From the NCBI RefSeq assembly GCF_013201935.1, contig NZ_CP053833.1, positions 558,001 to 622,000 of the forward strand: 64,000 nt of DNA. The letters run 5' to 3'. This document shows positions 1 through 8,935 of this stretch, piece after piece. How positions within the stretch are numbered: position 1 is the stretch's first letter; every line of letters starts with the position of its first letter. Under the pieces are notes generated by a model that worked only from the letters and a program-made list of their open reading frames with translations, did not search any database and was not told where the DNA came from. A program made the position numbers and the translations under genes. The stretch is from Arcobacter cloacae (GTDB taxonomy: Bacteria > Campylobacterota > Campylobacteria > Campylobacterales > Arcobacteraceae).

Positions 1-2
1 AT

Positions 3-575
3 ACAACAAGTGAATATGATAAAGAGAAATTACAAGAAAGATTAGCAAAACTGAGTGGTGGAGTTGCTGTTATTAAAGTTGGAGCTGCAACAGAGACTGA
101 AATGAAAGAGAAAAAAGATAGGGTTGATGATGCCTTAAGTGCAACAAGAGCTGCTGTAGAAGAAGGTATCGTAATTGGTGGAGGAGCTGCATTAATCAGA
201 GCTGCTGCGAAAGTTAATCTTGACCTTGAAGGTGATGAAGCAATTGGAGCTGCTATTGTTTTAAGAGCTATTAAAGCACCTATGAAACAAATTGCTATTA
301 ATGCTGGATTTGATGCTGGTGTTGTTGTAAATGAAGTTGAAAAATCTTCAAATGAAAATTTAGGATTTAATGCAGCAACTGGTGAATATGTAGATATGTT
401 TGAAGCTGGAATTGTAGATCCTGCTAAAGTTGAAAGAGTTGCAATGCAAAAAGCTGTTTCAGTTGCATCTTTACTTTTAACAACTGAAGCTACAGTTACA
501 GATATAAAAGAAGATAAAGCAAGTATGCCTTCTATGCCTGATATGGGTATGGGTGGAATGCCAGGAATGATGTAG
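3..575 (+). CDS. groL: Chaperonin GroEL (60 kDa), C-terminal part
   Basis: This is the 3' part of groEL; its start lies before the window and the frame is open from base 3. GroEL forms the double-ring ATP-dependent folding chamber in the cytoplasm. The visible residues include the typical block '[20 protein letters not shown]', then '[10 protein letters not shown]' and the C-terminal equatorial domain, and they end in the Gly/Met-rich tail '[11 protein letters not shown]' that hangs into the cavity. About 190 of roughly 545 residues are present. groES is expected upstream, outside the window. A strong terminator follows, so this is the end of the operon. Identification is very secure. Confidence 0.97.
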   Translation, partial: TTSEYDKEKLQERLAKLSGGVAVIKVGAATETEMKEKKDRVDDALSATRAAVEEGIVIGGGAALIRAAAKVNLDLEGDEAIGAAIVLRAIKAPMKQIAINAGFDAGVVVNEVEKSSNENLGFNAATGEYVDMFEAGIVDPAKVERVAMQKAVSVASLLLTTEATVTDIKEDKASMPSMPDMGMGGMPGMM

Positions 576-598
576 TAATATAATTTTATATCAAAAGT

Positions 599-632
599 GA
601 AAAGGGAAGTTCAAAGAACTTCCCTTTTTTTA
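599..632 (+). terminator. Rho-independent terminator of groEL
   Basis: A perfect 12-bp stem (AAAGGGAAGTTC / GAACTTCCCTTT, loop AAA) is followed by a T-run, 25 bases after the groEL stop. This is a textbook intrinsic terminator. Confidence 0.92.
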
Positions 633-894
633 TTATTTTATAGAAAGAACTTCTTTCTATAAAGCTTATTTGTAAATAAACTTAAAGTCATTTAACAGTT
701 TGTAACAATCCTAAATCGAGAAATTAAATCCATTAACACCTCCAATTGTTTTAGATAACGTAATTATAACATCATTTAAAATTAAAATAAACTGAATTTA
801 TAATAAATAAATTAAAAATATTATTTTCTATAAAAAAGATTAAATTATTTACTAAGTTTGGATAAAATATAAAAAACAAATAAAAAGAGATAAA
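633..894. other. Non-coding gap between groEL terminator and the next gene
   Basis: A second small hairpin (ATAGAAAG / CTTTCTAT) lies near 640-660. Otherwise the stretch is AT-rich with no supported gene. The promoter of the following phosphatase gene should lie in its last 100 bases, but I cannot fix its boxes. The short reverse-strand ORF at 845-1048 is an antisense shadow. Confidence 0.5.
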
Positions 895-1668
895 ATGAAA
901 AAAGATTTAATAAAAATAATAAAAAAAGCTGGAAAGATTTTAAGAAAAGGCTATTACTCAAATAAAGAGGTAAGTTTAAAAGCAAAAAAAGATCTAGTAA
1001 CAAAATATGATGTGGCAGTTGAAGAGTATTTAAAAAAGAAATTTTCAAAAAAATTTAAAGAGTTTAATATAATCGCTGAAGAGTCTGATAATAGTTCAGT
1101 TGAATTTAATAATTCAATAATAATCGATCCAATTGATGGAACAACAAATTTTGTAAATGGTGTTCCTCATACTGCTATTTCAGTTGGAGTTTATAAAGAT
1201 AAAAAACCATATTTAGCAGTTGTTTATAATCCAATTTTAGATGAATTATATGAAGCTAAAATTGGATGTGGTGCTTATTTAAATGGAAAAAAATTAGAAG
1301 TGTCAAAAGAAGAAAATTTTCAAAAAGCACTTATTGCAACAGGTTTCCCATATTCAAGTGGAACAAACAATGATGATTTAGATGATGTAATAAAAAAAAT
1401 AAAAGATATTTTACCTTTATGTCAAGATATCAGAAGATTAGGAAGTGCATCTATTGATTTATGTATGGTTGCAAAGGGTGTTTTTGAAGGATATTATGAA
1501 ATGAACTTAAAAGCTTGGGATGTTAGTGCTGGAATTTTAATACTTACAGAAGCAGGTGGAAAAATCACAAATATAGAAGGTGTAGATTATAAACTTTTTG
1601 AAGATAAATATATTGTTGCTTCAAATAGCAAAATACACGAAGAATTTATTAAAAATTTAAATTTATAA
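895..1668 (+). CDS. suhB: Inositol monophosphatase family protein (SuhB-like)
   Basis: This 257-residue protein belongs to the Mg-dependent, Li-sensitive phosphatase family, which acts on inositol phosphate, related sugar phosphates or 3'-phosphoadenosine phosphate in the cytoplasm. Visible signatures are 'AEES' near residue 61, the metal-binding motif 'IDPIDGTTNF' near 77-86 and 'AWDVSAG' near 207-213. The length is normal for the family. The start ATG follows 'AAGAGATAAA', a moderate ribosome binding site. The gene stands alone between a terminator and glmS. Family is certain. The exact substrate (SuhB versus CysQ or a histidinol-phosphatase role) cannot be read from sequence. Confidence 0.85.
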   Translation: MKKDLIKIIKKAGKILRKGYYSNKEVSLKAKKDLVTKYDVAVEEYLKKKFSKKFKEFNIIAEESDNSSVEFNNSIIIDPIDGTTNFVNGVPHTAISVGVYKDKKPYLAVVYNPILDELYEAKIGCGAYLNGKKLEVSKEENFQKALIATGFPYSSGTNNDDLDDVIKKIKDILPLCQDIRRLGSASIDLCMVAKGVFEGYYEMNLKAWDVSAGILILTEAGGKITNIEGVDYKLFEDKYIVASNSKIHEEFIKNLNL

Positions 1669-1752
1669 AATAATCAAAAAAGTTAGAAAAGGGCAGATTT
1701 AGTTATTATTAAATATAATAATTACTTTAAAATAAGAATAAGAGGTTTTTTT

Positions 1753-3555
1753 ATGTGTGGAATAGTTGGATATATTGGTAAAAATGATACTACGAAAATA
1801 TTGTTAGATGGACTAAAAGAGTTAGAGTACAGAGGATATGATAGTGCAGGAATTGCTGTATTAAAAGATGATAAAATTGATGTATTTAAAGCATTAGGAA
1901 AACTTGTAAATCTTGAAGAAAAAGTTAATGCAACAGCAAATAGCGATTACAATTTGGGAATTGGACACACAAGATGGGCAACACATGGAAAACCAACAGA
2001 ATTAAACGCACATCCACACTTAGGTGAATATTCTTATGTGGTTCATAATGGAATTATTGAAAACTATAAAGAGTTAAAAGAAGAATTGATTTCAAAAGGT
2101 CATAAATTTGTATCTCAAACTGATACAGAAGTTATAGTTCACCTATTTGAAAACTTTTATAACCAACTAAACGATACAACAAAAGCCTTTCAAAATACCA
2201 TTTCAAGACTTGAGGGAGCTTTTTCTATTTTATTAATTACAAAAGCAGACCCAACAAAAGTATTTTTCTTTAAACATGGAAGCCCTTTAATTGTTGCAAA
2301 GGGGAATGAAAAAGAGGAAGTTTTATTTGCTTCATCAGATGCTCCACTCATAGGATTAGCTTCAAATGTAGTTTATTTAGAAGATGGAGTTGGTGGAATT
2401 GCAAGTGCTGATTCTATTGAGTTTTTTTGCGATAATTACTCTTGGTCAAGCTTACCAACTTCAAAACAATTTGCTCAAAAAGATGGTTATAGATTTTTTA
2501 TGGAAAAAGAGATTTATGAGCAAAGTAGTGTTGTTAGTGATTGTATGCTTGGAAGAATTAAAGATAATGAGATTTTATTTGATGAAATTGAAGCTTCAAT
2601 AATTGAGGGAATCAATGAGATAAAAATCTGCGCTTGTGGAACTTCATATCATGCAGGATTAACAGCATCTTATTTATTTGAACGACTTTCAAAAGTAAAA
2701 TGTAATGTGGAAATCGCAAGTGAATTTAGATATAAAGAGCCACTTTTAACAAAAGATACTCTATTTATTGTAATTTCTCAAAGTGGAGAAACAGCTGATA
2801 CTTTAGAAGCTTTAAAAATGGCAAAAAATGCAGGTTTAAAAACACTAGTGGTTTGTAATGTTGATAACTCTTCAATGACAAGAACAGCAGATGCAACGAT
2901 TCTTACAAGAGCTGGAATTGAAAAAGGAGTTGCATCAACAAAAGCTTTCTCAACTCAAACAGTAGTACTTTGGATGTTAGCTCTGTATTTTGCAAAAGCA
3001 AAAAATGTAATTTCAAGTGAAGTTATGCAAAAAGAGTTACACACTTTAAGAGAAGTTCCAAAAACCCTTTGTATTAGCGATAAAATCCATGAAAAAATGA
3101 AAAGATTATCAAAAAGATATTTACATGGTCATGGATTTTTCTTTATAGGTAGAGATGTATTTTATCCTCTTGCTTTAGAGGGTGCTTTAAAACTAAAAGA
3201 GATTTCATATTTACACGCTGAGGGTTATCCAGCAGGTGAAATGAAACATGGACCAATTGCTTTAGCAGACCCTGAACTTTTCACAATTGCTCTAATGCCA
3301 CAAAATTTACTTTATGATAAAATCAAATCAAATGTTGAAGAGTTAAGTGCAAGGGATAGTACTATTTGTGCTATTTCTCCACTTGATTTTGATTTAGCAG
3401 ATGATTTTATAAAAATAAATATGTGCGACCATTATATGTTGGAATTTTTTGAAATGTTGATAGTTTTACAACTTTTATCAATGGAAATTTCAATAAGACT
3501 TGGAAATGATGTAGATATGCCTAGAAATCTTGCAAAATCAGTAACGGTGGAATAA
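1753..3555 (+). CDS. glmS: Glutamine-fructose-6-phosphate aminotransferase
   Basis: GlmS makes glucosamine-6-phosphate from fructose-6-phosphate and glutamine, the first step toward UDP-GlcNAc for peptidoglycan and LPS. The protein starts MCGIVGYIG, so Cys2 is the N-terminal nucleophile of the glutaminase domain (about residues 2-220). Two SIS isomerase domains follow, with 'SQSGETADT' near 343-351 and the C-terminal 'MPRNLAKSVTVE' typical of the family. At 600 residues it is normal length. I see no glmS ribozyme upstream, as expected outside Gram-positives. Its stop codon overlaps the start of the next gene by one base (TAATG), so the two are probably translationally coupled. Confidence 0.97.
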   Translation: MCGIVGYIGKNDTTKILLDGLKELEYRGYDSAGIAVLKDDKIDVFKALGKLVNLEEKVNATANSDYNLGIGHTRWATHGKPTELNAHPHLGEYSYVVHNGIIENYKELKEELISKGHKFVSQTDTEVIVHLFENFYNQLNDTTKAFQNTISRLEGAFSILLITKADPTKVFFFKHGSPLIVAKGNEKEEVLFASSDAPLIGLASNVVYLEDGVGGIASADSIEFFCDNYSWSSLPTSKQFAQKDGYRFFMEKEIYEQSSVVSDCMLGRIKDNEILFDEIEASIIEGINEIKICACGTSYHAGLTASYLFERLSKVKCNVEIASEFRYKEPLLTKDTLFIVISQSGETADTLEALKMAKNAGLKTLVVCNVDNSSMTRTADATILTRAGIEKGVASTKAFSTQTVVLWMLALYFAKAKNVISSEVMQKELHTLREVPKTLCISDKIHEKMKRLSKRYLHGHGFFFIGRDVFYPLALEGALKLKEISYLHAEGYPAGEMKHGPIALADPELFTIALMPQNLLYDKIKSNVEELSARDSTICAISPLDFDLADDFIKINMCDHYMLEFFEMLIVLQLLSMEISIRLGNDVDMPRNLAKSVTVE

Positions 3556-5327
3556 TGAAGAAATATTTATCTTACATATTATTAGCTTTACTAGCTTATT
3601 TACTTTATATAAATGAAGACTCAAAATATATTGTTGCGGGAGTTGGAATTTTTATAATTGGTATGCATTTTATGGAAGATGGATTTAAGCTTTTTAGTGG
3701 CGGAATTTTAGAAAAATTAATTGCTAAAAGTACAAATACAACTTCAAAATCAGTATTTTTAGGAATAACGGCAACGGCAATTTTACAAAGTTCTTCATTA
3801 ATTGCGATTATTGTAATCTCTTTTTTATCAGCAAAAATTATCTCACTTGCAGGTGCTTTAGGTGTTGTATTTGGATCAGCTGTTGGAACAACCGCTACAA
3901 CATGGGTAGTTTCAACTTTAGGTGTAAAAGTTGATGTTGCTGCTTTTGCTTTGCCTATGATTATTTTTGGGGTAATTTTTAGATTTTACAAGAAAAAAAA
4001 TATTCAAGGAATAGGAAATATTCTTTTAGGTTTAGGATTTGTCTTTTTAGGTATTGGATATATGAAAGATGGATTTGAAGATTTAAAACAAGGAATAGAT
4101 TTAGCTCAGTTTTCAATGGATGGATATGCTGGAATAGTTGTTTATACATTAGTTGGAGCAATTGCAACTGTTATTATTCAATCAAGTAGTGCAACTATGG
4201 CTTTAACAATTACTGCACTTGCAACTGGACAAATTATGTACGTAAATGCAATGGCAATTGCTGTTGGAGCAAATATAGGAACAGCAACAACAGCTGCAAT
4301 GGGAGCTATGGTTTCAAATGCAAATAGTAAAAGAATGGCTGTTGGATTATTTATTTTTAAAGGTGTAACAGCTTTAATTACTTTATCTATATTATATTTT
4401 ATAGTTGATTTTGTTGATTATTTAGCAAGTGCTTTAGGAATAGCACCTGATGATTGGGCTATGAAGTTAGCAGTTTTTCATACATTATTTAATTTATTAG
4501 GTCTTATAATATTTTCATTTTTCATTCCTAAATTAGTAATCTTTTTAAAGAAATTATTTGTTGAAGAAAAAGAGAGTTATATTTTAAAACCAAAATATCT
4601 TGATATGGAAGTAGTTGCTGTTCCTTTTGCAGCATTAAAAGCTACAAGAAAAGAGACTATTCACTTATATGATAATGCTAGTGAAGTTTTAAGTCATGCT
4701 ATTATGTTACATAGACATAGATATTTAGGAAAAACCGATATAACAACCGTTGTAAAAGAATCAACAGATATTATAGATTTAAATATTGATGATTTTTATC
4801 AAACAAGAATTAAATCTTTGTATAGTGATATTATTGACTATTCAACTTATTTTATAAATGAACTAGAAAGTGATAAAAAACTTTATTTATATGATTTAAG
4901 AAGTGCGTGTAGAGATATAGCAGAAGCTGTTAAAAACACAAAAGAGTTACAAAAAAATATAAGTAAATATCTTTCAAGTGATAATAATTATATAAAAGAT
5001 GAATATAACTACATTAGAGAAGCAATAGCTAAAACTATAAATACTATAAATGAAATAAAAAATAGTAAAGATGAGATAGATGTTTTATCAAAATCTGAAC
5101 TACTAAAAGAGTATTTAAAAAGTTTAGATGTAATTGCAACGGGAAGAATAGACGTTTTAATTAGGGAAAAAAGAATTGATAAAAAAATGGCTACTACTTT
5201 ATTAAATGATAGTGCCCATGCAAATATTGTAATCAATAAGTTAATAAATGTTGCTAAAGTATTATGGATCGAAGATTTAAGTATTAAACAATTAGGAGAA
5301 GATTATGAAACTCTTAAAAATTCTTGA
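3555..5327 (+). CDS. Na/phosphate cotransporter family protein with PhoU-like tail
   Basis: The 590-residue inner-membrane protein has about eight to ten hydrophobic segments in residues 1-340. It carries the two inverted 'QSSS' repeats that mark the NptA/YjbB (PF02690) Na+/Pi cotransporter family: 'ILQSSSLI' near 76-83 and 'IQSSSATM' near 207-214. The last ~220 residues are a charged helical cytoplasmic region like the PhoU-type domain fused to YjbB proteins. It starts one base before the end of glmS and overlaps the small coiled-coil gene downstream, forming a tight three-gene unit. It could import or export phosphate or a related anion; direction cannot be read from sequence. Confidence 0.88.
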   Translation: MKKYLSYILLALLAYLLYINEDSKYIVAGVGIFIIGMHFMEDGFKLFSGGILEKLIAKSTNTTSKSVFLGITATAILQSSSLIAIIVISFLSAKIISLAGALGVVFGSAVGTTATTWVVSTLGVKVDVAAFALPMIIFGVIFRFYKKKNIQGIGNILLGLGFVFLGIGYMKDGFEDLKQGIDLAQFSMDGYAGIVVYTLVGAIATVIIQSSSATMALTITALATGQIMYVNAMAIAVGANIGTATTAAMGAMVSNANSKRMAVGLFIFKGVTALITLSILYFIVDFVDYLASALGIAPDDWAMKLAVFHTLFNLLGLIIFSFFIPKLVIFLKKLFVEEKESYILKPKYLDMEVVAVPFAALKATRKETIHLYDNASEVLSHAIMLHRHRYLGKTDITTVVKESTDIIDLNIDDFYQTRIKSLYSDIIDYSTYFINELESDKKLYLYDLRSACRDIAEAVKNTKELQKNISKYLSSDNNYIKDEYNYIREAIAKTINTINEIKNSKDEIDVLSKSELLKEYLKSLDVIATGRIDVLIREKRIDKKMATTLLNDSAHANIVINKLINVAKVLWIEDLSIKQLGEDYETLKNS

Positions 5328-5535
5328 GAAAGCAAAAAAATATTTGTTATTGATTGAAGAAAAAGAAGATATAAAAGAGAAAAAAGTAGAGAAATTAAGA
5401 GATAAATTAGAAGATAAAATTTCAAAATTAGAAAAAAAAATAAGATCTACAAAAGATCAAGAAGAGAAATTAAAATTAAAAGAAGAGAGAGAATTACTCA
5501 AGAATTTTAGAAAACAATTAAAAGAAAAAAACTAA
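5305..5535 (+). CDS. Small charged coiled-coil protein
   Basis: This 76-residue protein is almost entirely Lys/Glu/Leu with heptad spacing ('LRDKLEDKISKLEKKI', 'EEKLKLKEERELLKNF'). It is predicted to be one long helix or coiled coil, with no signal peptide or membrane segment. It overlaps the end of the phosphate transporter gene by 23 bases, with 'TTAGGAGAAG' before its ATG as ribosome binding site. Translational coupling argues that it is real and may work with the transporter. No function is recognised. Confidence 0.7.
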   Translation: MKLLKILEKAKKYLLLIEEKEDIKEKKVEKLRDKLEDKISKLEKKIRSTKDQEEKLKLKEERELLKNFRKQLKEKN

Positions 5536-5625
5536 ATAACAGCAATTTTTAGTTAATATAATAAACTTTTTGTCTTTATGGCAAATTGAATTCTTTAAAT
5601 TTTTATTTTAAATTTCTTACAAATT

Positions 5626-5720
5626 ATAGAAAACAAAAAAATGGAAAACAAAAGATGGAAAACAACTCAAGATTTTTCTTGTGGAAAACAAAGGATGGAA
5701 AACAAAAATGGAAAACAAAA
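5626..5720 (+). repeat. Degenerate tandem repeat (ATGGAAAACAAA unit) over the metK start
   Basis: Six imperfect units of ATRGAAAACAAA(R) begin at 5626, 5641, 5655, 5681, 5695 and 5708, spaced 13-15 bases apart except for one 26-base step. The last unit contains the metK start codon. Several units carry their own ATG or GTG. From 5641 one ATG opens a 36-codon frame that ends at 5751, overlapping the beginning of metK in another frame. The array may have grown by slippage or unequal exchange. Whether it affects metK translation is unknown. Confidence 0.75.
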
Positions 5721-6931
5721 CAAAACAGACTCAATACTTATTTACAAGTGAAGTAGTAAGTCCAGGTCACCCTGATAAATGTGCAGATATTATAGCAGAC
5801 TCAATAGTAGACAGATTAATTATTGAAGATAAAGATAGTAGAGTTGCTTCTGAAGTATTTGTTGCAGGAAAACATGTGGTTATTGGTGGTGAAGTAAAAT
5901 CAAGTGCAAATTTATCATTTGAAGATTATGAAAAACTTGTAAAAGATGCTTTGGCAAAAATTGGATATGATGGAAAATCAGCTTTTACAAAAGAGCAATG
6001 TTTACATCCAGATGATGTAAAAGTTCAAGTTTTATTAAATCAACAAAGCCCTGATATTAATCAAGGTGTTGATCAAGAAGATGGAGAAATTGGAGCTGGA
6101 GATCAAGGAATTATGTTTGGTTTTGCTTCAAGTGAAACGGCTGATTATATGCCAGCAGCAATTACTTATGCTAGAATGTTATGTGATAAGGTTTATAATT
6201 ATGCTTTAAAACATAATCAAAAACTAGGAGTTGATATAAAAACTCAAGTTACAGTTGATTATGGAACAAAAGAAAACTTTGAAAATTGTAATCCTCAAAA
6301 AATTCATACAATAGTTGTAAGTGCACCTTCAGTTGAAGGAATGCCAATTGAAGAAGTAAGAGAATTAATTCAAGGTTTAATTGATGATGCTGGACTTCCT
6401 ACAAATATGTATGACAAAAAATCAACGATTATTCATATAAACCCAACAGGAAGATATGTAAATCACTCTTCTTTACATGATAGTGGATTAACAGGAAGAA
6501 AATTAATCGTTGATTCATTTGGTGGATATGCACCAATTGGTGGTGGAGCTCAAAGTTCAAAAGATTATACAAAAGTTGATAGAAGTGGATTATATGCGGC
6601 ACGTTGGATTGCAAAACATATAGTTGCATCAGGTTTAGCTAAAAAAGCAATAGTTCAAATATCTTATGCTATTGGAGTAGCACGTCCAACTTCTGTTTCT
6701 GTTGATACAATGGGTTCTTATACAAAATTTGATGATGATAAATTATCAGCTTTTGTAATGGAAACTTTTCCCTTAACACCAAGATGGATTACACAAAAAT
6801 TTGCCTTAGATAAACCAAGTGAAAAAACATTTCTTTATGCAGATGTTGCAGCACGTGGTCAAGTTGGGCAAAGTGATTACCCTTGGGAAAAACTAGACGA
6901 ACTTGATAAATTTGAAAATATTCAAAACTAA
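5708..6931 (+). CDS. metK: S-adenosylmethionine synthetase
   Basis: MetK joins methionine and ATP to make SAM, the cell's methyl donor. Starting at the ATG of the last repeat unit gives 407 residues, beginning MENKTKQTQYLFTSEVVSPG. The methionine/ATP site motif 'GHPDK' is at 20-24, 'GAGDQG' near 129-134 and 'GGGAQSSKDYTKVDRS' near 277-292, so all three domains are present. A longer GTG start at 5681 in the same frame would add nine residues made of the repeat. I prefer 5708, which has AAGGAT about 12 bases upstream. No SAM riboswitch fold was recognised in the 170 bases before it. Confidence 0.95.
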   Translation: MENKTKQTQYLFTSEVVSPGHPDKCADIIADSIVDRLIIEDKDSRVASEVFVAGKHVVIGGEVKSSANLSFEDYEKLVKDALAKIGYDGKSAFTKEQCLHPDDVKVQVLLNQQSPDINQGVDQEDGEIGAGDQGIMFGFASSETADYMPAAITYARMLCDKVYNYALKHNQKLGVDIKTQVTVDYGTKENFENCNPQKIHTIVVSAPSVEGMPIEEVRELIQGLIDDAGLPTNMYDKKSTIIHINPTGRYVNHSSLHDSGLTGRKLIVDSFGGYAPIGGGAQSSKDYTKVDRSGLYAARWIAKHIVASGLAKKAIVQISYAIGVARPTSVSVDTMGSYTKFDDDKLSAFVMETFPLTPRWITQKFALDKPSEKTFLYADVAARGQVGQSDYPWEKLDELDKFENIQN

Positions 6932-6945
6932 GAAAAAGGATTATT

Positions 6946-7812
6946 ATGGATTTAAGAAACCTATTTAGCAAAATATCTTTTGATAGTAAATCAAAAGAAC
7001 AACCAACGAAAAAAGATGCACCAAGTCATTGGATTAAATGTCCTGAATGTAGTTCTTTGATGTTTTTCAAAGAGGTAGAAGCTCAAGATAATATTTGTCC
7101 GAAATGTAATTTTCACATGAGAATTGGTGCAAAAAGAAGAATAGAGATTTTAACTGATAAAGATAGCTTTGTTGAATATGATGTTGAATTAAAACCAAAT
7201 GATCCTTTAAAATTTGTTGATAAAACTTCTTATAAAAAAAGAGTAGAAGAAGCACTTAAAAACACAGGAAGAACATCTTCAGTTGTTAGTGGAGAAGCAA
7301 AAATAAATGAAATTCCAGTACAACTTGTAGTTTTTGATTTTGCTTATATGGGTGGAAGTTTAGGTTCAGTTGAAGGTGAAAAAATTGTAAGAGCAGTTAA
7401 TAGAGCTATAGAAAAACAACAAGGGCTTATTATTGTTTCAGCTTCAGGTGGGGCTAGAATGCAAGAATCAACATTTGCTTTAATGCAAATGGCAAAAACA
7501 TCAGCAGCTCTTAAAAAACTTGATCATGCAAAACTTCCATATATTTCAATATTAACAGATCCAACAATGGGTGGAGTTTCTGCATCTTTTGCATTTTTAG
7601 GTGATATTATTATGGCAGAACCAGGTGCATTAATTGGATTTGCAGGGCAAAGAGTAATCAAACAAACTATTGGAGCTGATTTACCAGCAGGATTCCAAAG
7701 AGCAGAATTTTTACTTGAAAAAGGTTCTATTGATATGGTTGTTAATAGATCAGATATGAAAAAAACTCTAACTGATTTATTAACAATGTTTCAAAAAGAA
7801 AAAATTAGTTAA
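6946..7812 (+). CDS. accD: Acetyl-CoA carboxylase carboxyltransferase subunit beta
   Basis: AccD with AccA transfers the carboxyl group from biotin to acetyl-CoA to make malonyl-CoA for fatty acid synthesis. The N-terminal zinc ribbon has the four cysteines CPEC (32-35) and CPKC (51-54). The crotonase-fold core follows, with 'SASGGARMQE' and 'PTMGGVSASFA' forming the acyl-CoA site. At 288 residues it is full length. It begins 14 bases after metK with 'AGAAAAAGGATTATT' before its ATG, and it is followed closely by thiE, suggesting cotranscription from metK onward. Confidence 0.96.
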   Translation: MDLRNLFSKISFDSKSKEQPTKKDAPSHWIKCPECSSLMFFKEVEAQDNICPKCNFHMRIGAKRRIEILTDKDSFVEYDVELKPNDPLKFVDKTSYKKRVEEALKNTGRTSSVVSGEAKINEIPVQLVVFDFAYMGGSLGSVEGEKIVRAVNRAIEKQQGLIIVSASGGARMQESTFALMQMAKTSAALKKLDHAKLPYISILTDPTMGGVSASFAFLGDIIMAEPGALIGFAGQRVIKQTIGADLPAGFQRAEFLLEKGSIDMVVNRSDMKKTLTDLLTMFQKEKIS

Positions 7813-7818
7813 TAACTT

Positions 7819-8430
7819 ATGTTGTCAAATTTAGAAAAGGCTTTAGGTTTTAAACTTAAAGCCTTTAACTACTTATATGTTTTGTGTGATTATGAAACCT
7901 TATTAAAAAAAGATATTTCTTTAGAAAAATTTGTAGATTTATGTAAAAAAAAAGATGTGAAATTAGTTCAATACAGGGATAAAATTTCATCTTTGCAAGA
8001 GCAAAAAATAAATCTTTTATACTTAAAATCACAGCTTAATATTCCAATAATAATAAATGATAAAATAGAATTGATAGAGTTTGCTGATGGTTTGCATGTT
8101 GGACAAGAGGATTTAGAAAAAATTCATAAAGATAAAAAATTAGCAGTAAAACTTGTTCGTGTAAAAATAAAAGATAAACTTTTAGGACTTTCAACTCACA
8201 ATGAAATAGAAATTTTAGAGGCTAATGAATTAGCTTTAGATATGATAGGTTTGGGAGCTTATAGAAATACAAATACAAAAGATGTAAGTTCAATAATAGG
8301 TTCTAAAATCTCATATTTGGCAAAAATTTCAAAACATCCAGTTTGTGCTATTGGTGGAGTTAGAATGGATGATATAATAGAAAATATTAGATTTAATGTA
8401 ATAGGAAGTAACTTTTTTAATGAAAATTAA
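7819..8430 (+). CDS. thiE: Thiamine-phosphate synthase-like protein
   Basis: ThiE couples the pyrimidine diphosphate and thiazole phosphate to give thiamine monophosphate. The 203-residue TIM barrel shows 'LVQYRDK' near 49-55, 'DGLHVGQEDL' near 90-99, 'GLGAYRNTNTK' near 145-155 and 'VCAIGGV' near 175-181, all at family positions. The usual 'IGPxxPTxTK' loop is replaced by 'LGAYRNTNTK', so it is divergent. A related regulatory or TenI-like role is possible. It overlaps rlmH by 11 bases and lies six bases after accD, in one operon. No TPP riboswitch is seen. Confidence 0.82.
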   Translation: MLSNLEKALGFKLKAFNYLYVLCDYETLLKKDISLEKFVDLCKKKDVKLVQYRDKISSLQEQKINLLYLKSQLNIPIIINDKIELIEFADGLHVGQEDLEKIHKDKKLAVKLVRVKIKDKLLGLSTHNEIEILEANELALDMIGLGAYRNTNTKDVSSIIGSKISYLAKISKHPVCAIGGVRMDDIIENIRFNVIGSNFFNEN

Positions 8431-8875
8431 TATTTATTCTATTTTAAAACCAAGTAAAGATAATTTTGACTCAATAATTCAAGATTTTTTAAAAATGTCA
8501 TCAAAATACGCAAAAGTTGAAGTTCACTATATTTTTAATAAAAATATAGCAAAAGCTCAAACAATAGGTGAAAAAGAGGCTCAACAATCTTATAGTGAAA
8601 CCTATGAACCTTTATTAAAAGGGTTTAATATTGCACTTGATGTTTTAGGAAAGAAAGTTGATACTTATGCTTTTTCTTCATTAATTGAAGATAAAAATGA
8701 AGTAAATTTTTTTATTGGTGGAGCATATGGTTTTCAAAGAGAATTTCTACAAAAATGTGATAATGTAATTTCACTTAGTGATTTAACAATGGCGCATAAG
8801 GTTGCAAATGTTGTTCTTACAGAACAAATATTTAGAAGTTTATGTATTCAAAATAATCATCCCTATCATAAGTAA
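8420..8875 (+). CDS. rlmH: 23S rRNA pseudouridine-1915 N3-methyltransferase
   Basis: RlmH is a SPOUT-class methyltransferase that methylates pseudouridine 1915 in helix 69 of 23S rRNA on the assembled 70S ribosome. The 151-residue protein has the knot motif 'FFIGGAYGF' near 96-104, 'ISLSDLTMAHKVANVVLTEQ' in the SAM-binding trefoil region and the diagnostic C-terminus 'HPYHK'. The length matches the family. It starts inside the end of thiE. Confidence 0.95.
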   Translation: MKINIYSILKPSKDNFDSIIQDFLKMSSKYAKVEVHYIFNKNIAKAQTIGEKEAQQSYSETYEPLLKGFNIALDVLGKKVDTYAFSSLIEDKNEVNFFIGGAYGFQREFLQKCDNVISLSDLTMAHKVANVVLTEQIFRSLCIQNNHPYHK

Positions 8876-8935
8876 TTTATAAACATTTTTGTATAATAAA
8901 AATATAATAAAAGAAATTTAAAAAAAGGAAAGAAG

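Noticed and set aside
5536-5707. A SAM riboswitch before metK
   Set aside because: Only the tandem repeat and AT-rich DNA are visible; no conserved SAM-I, SAM-II or SAM-IV core could be traced.
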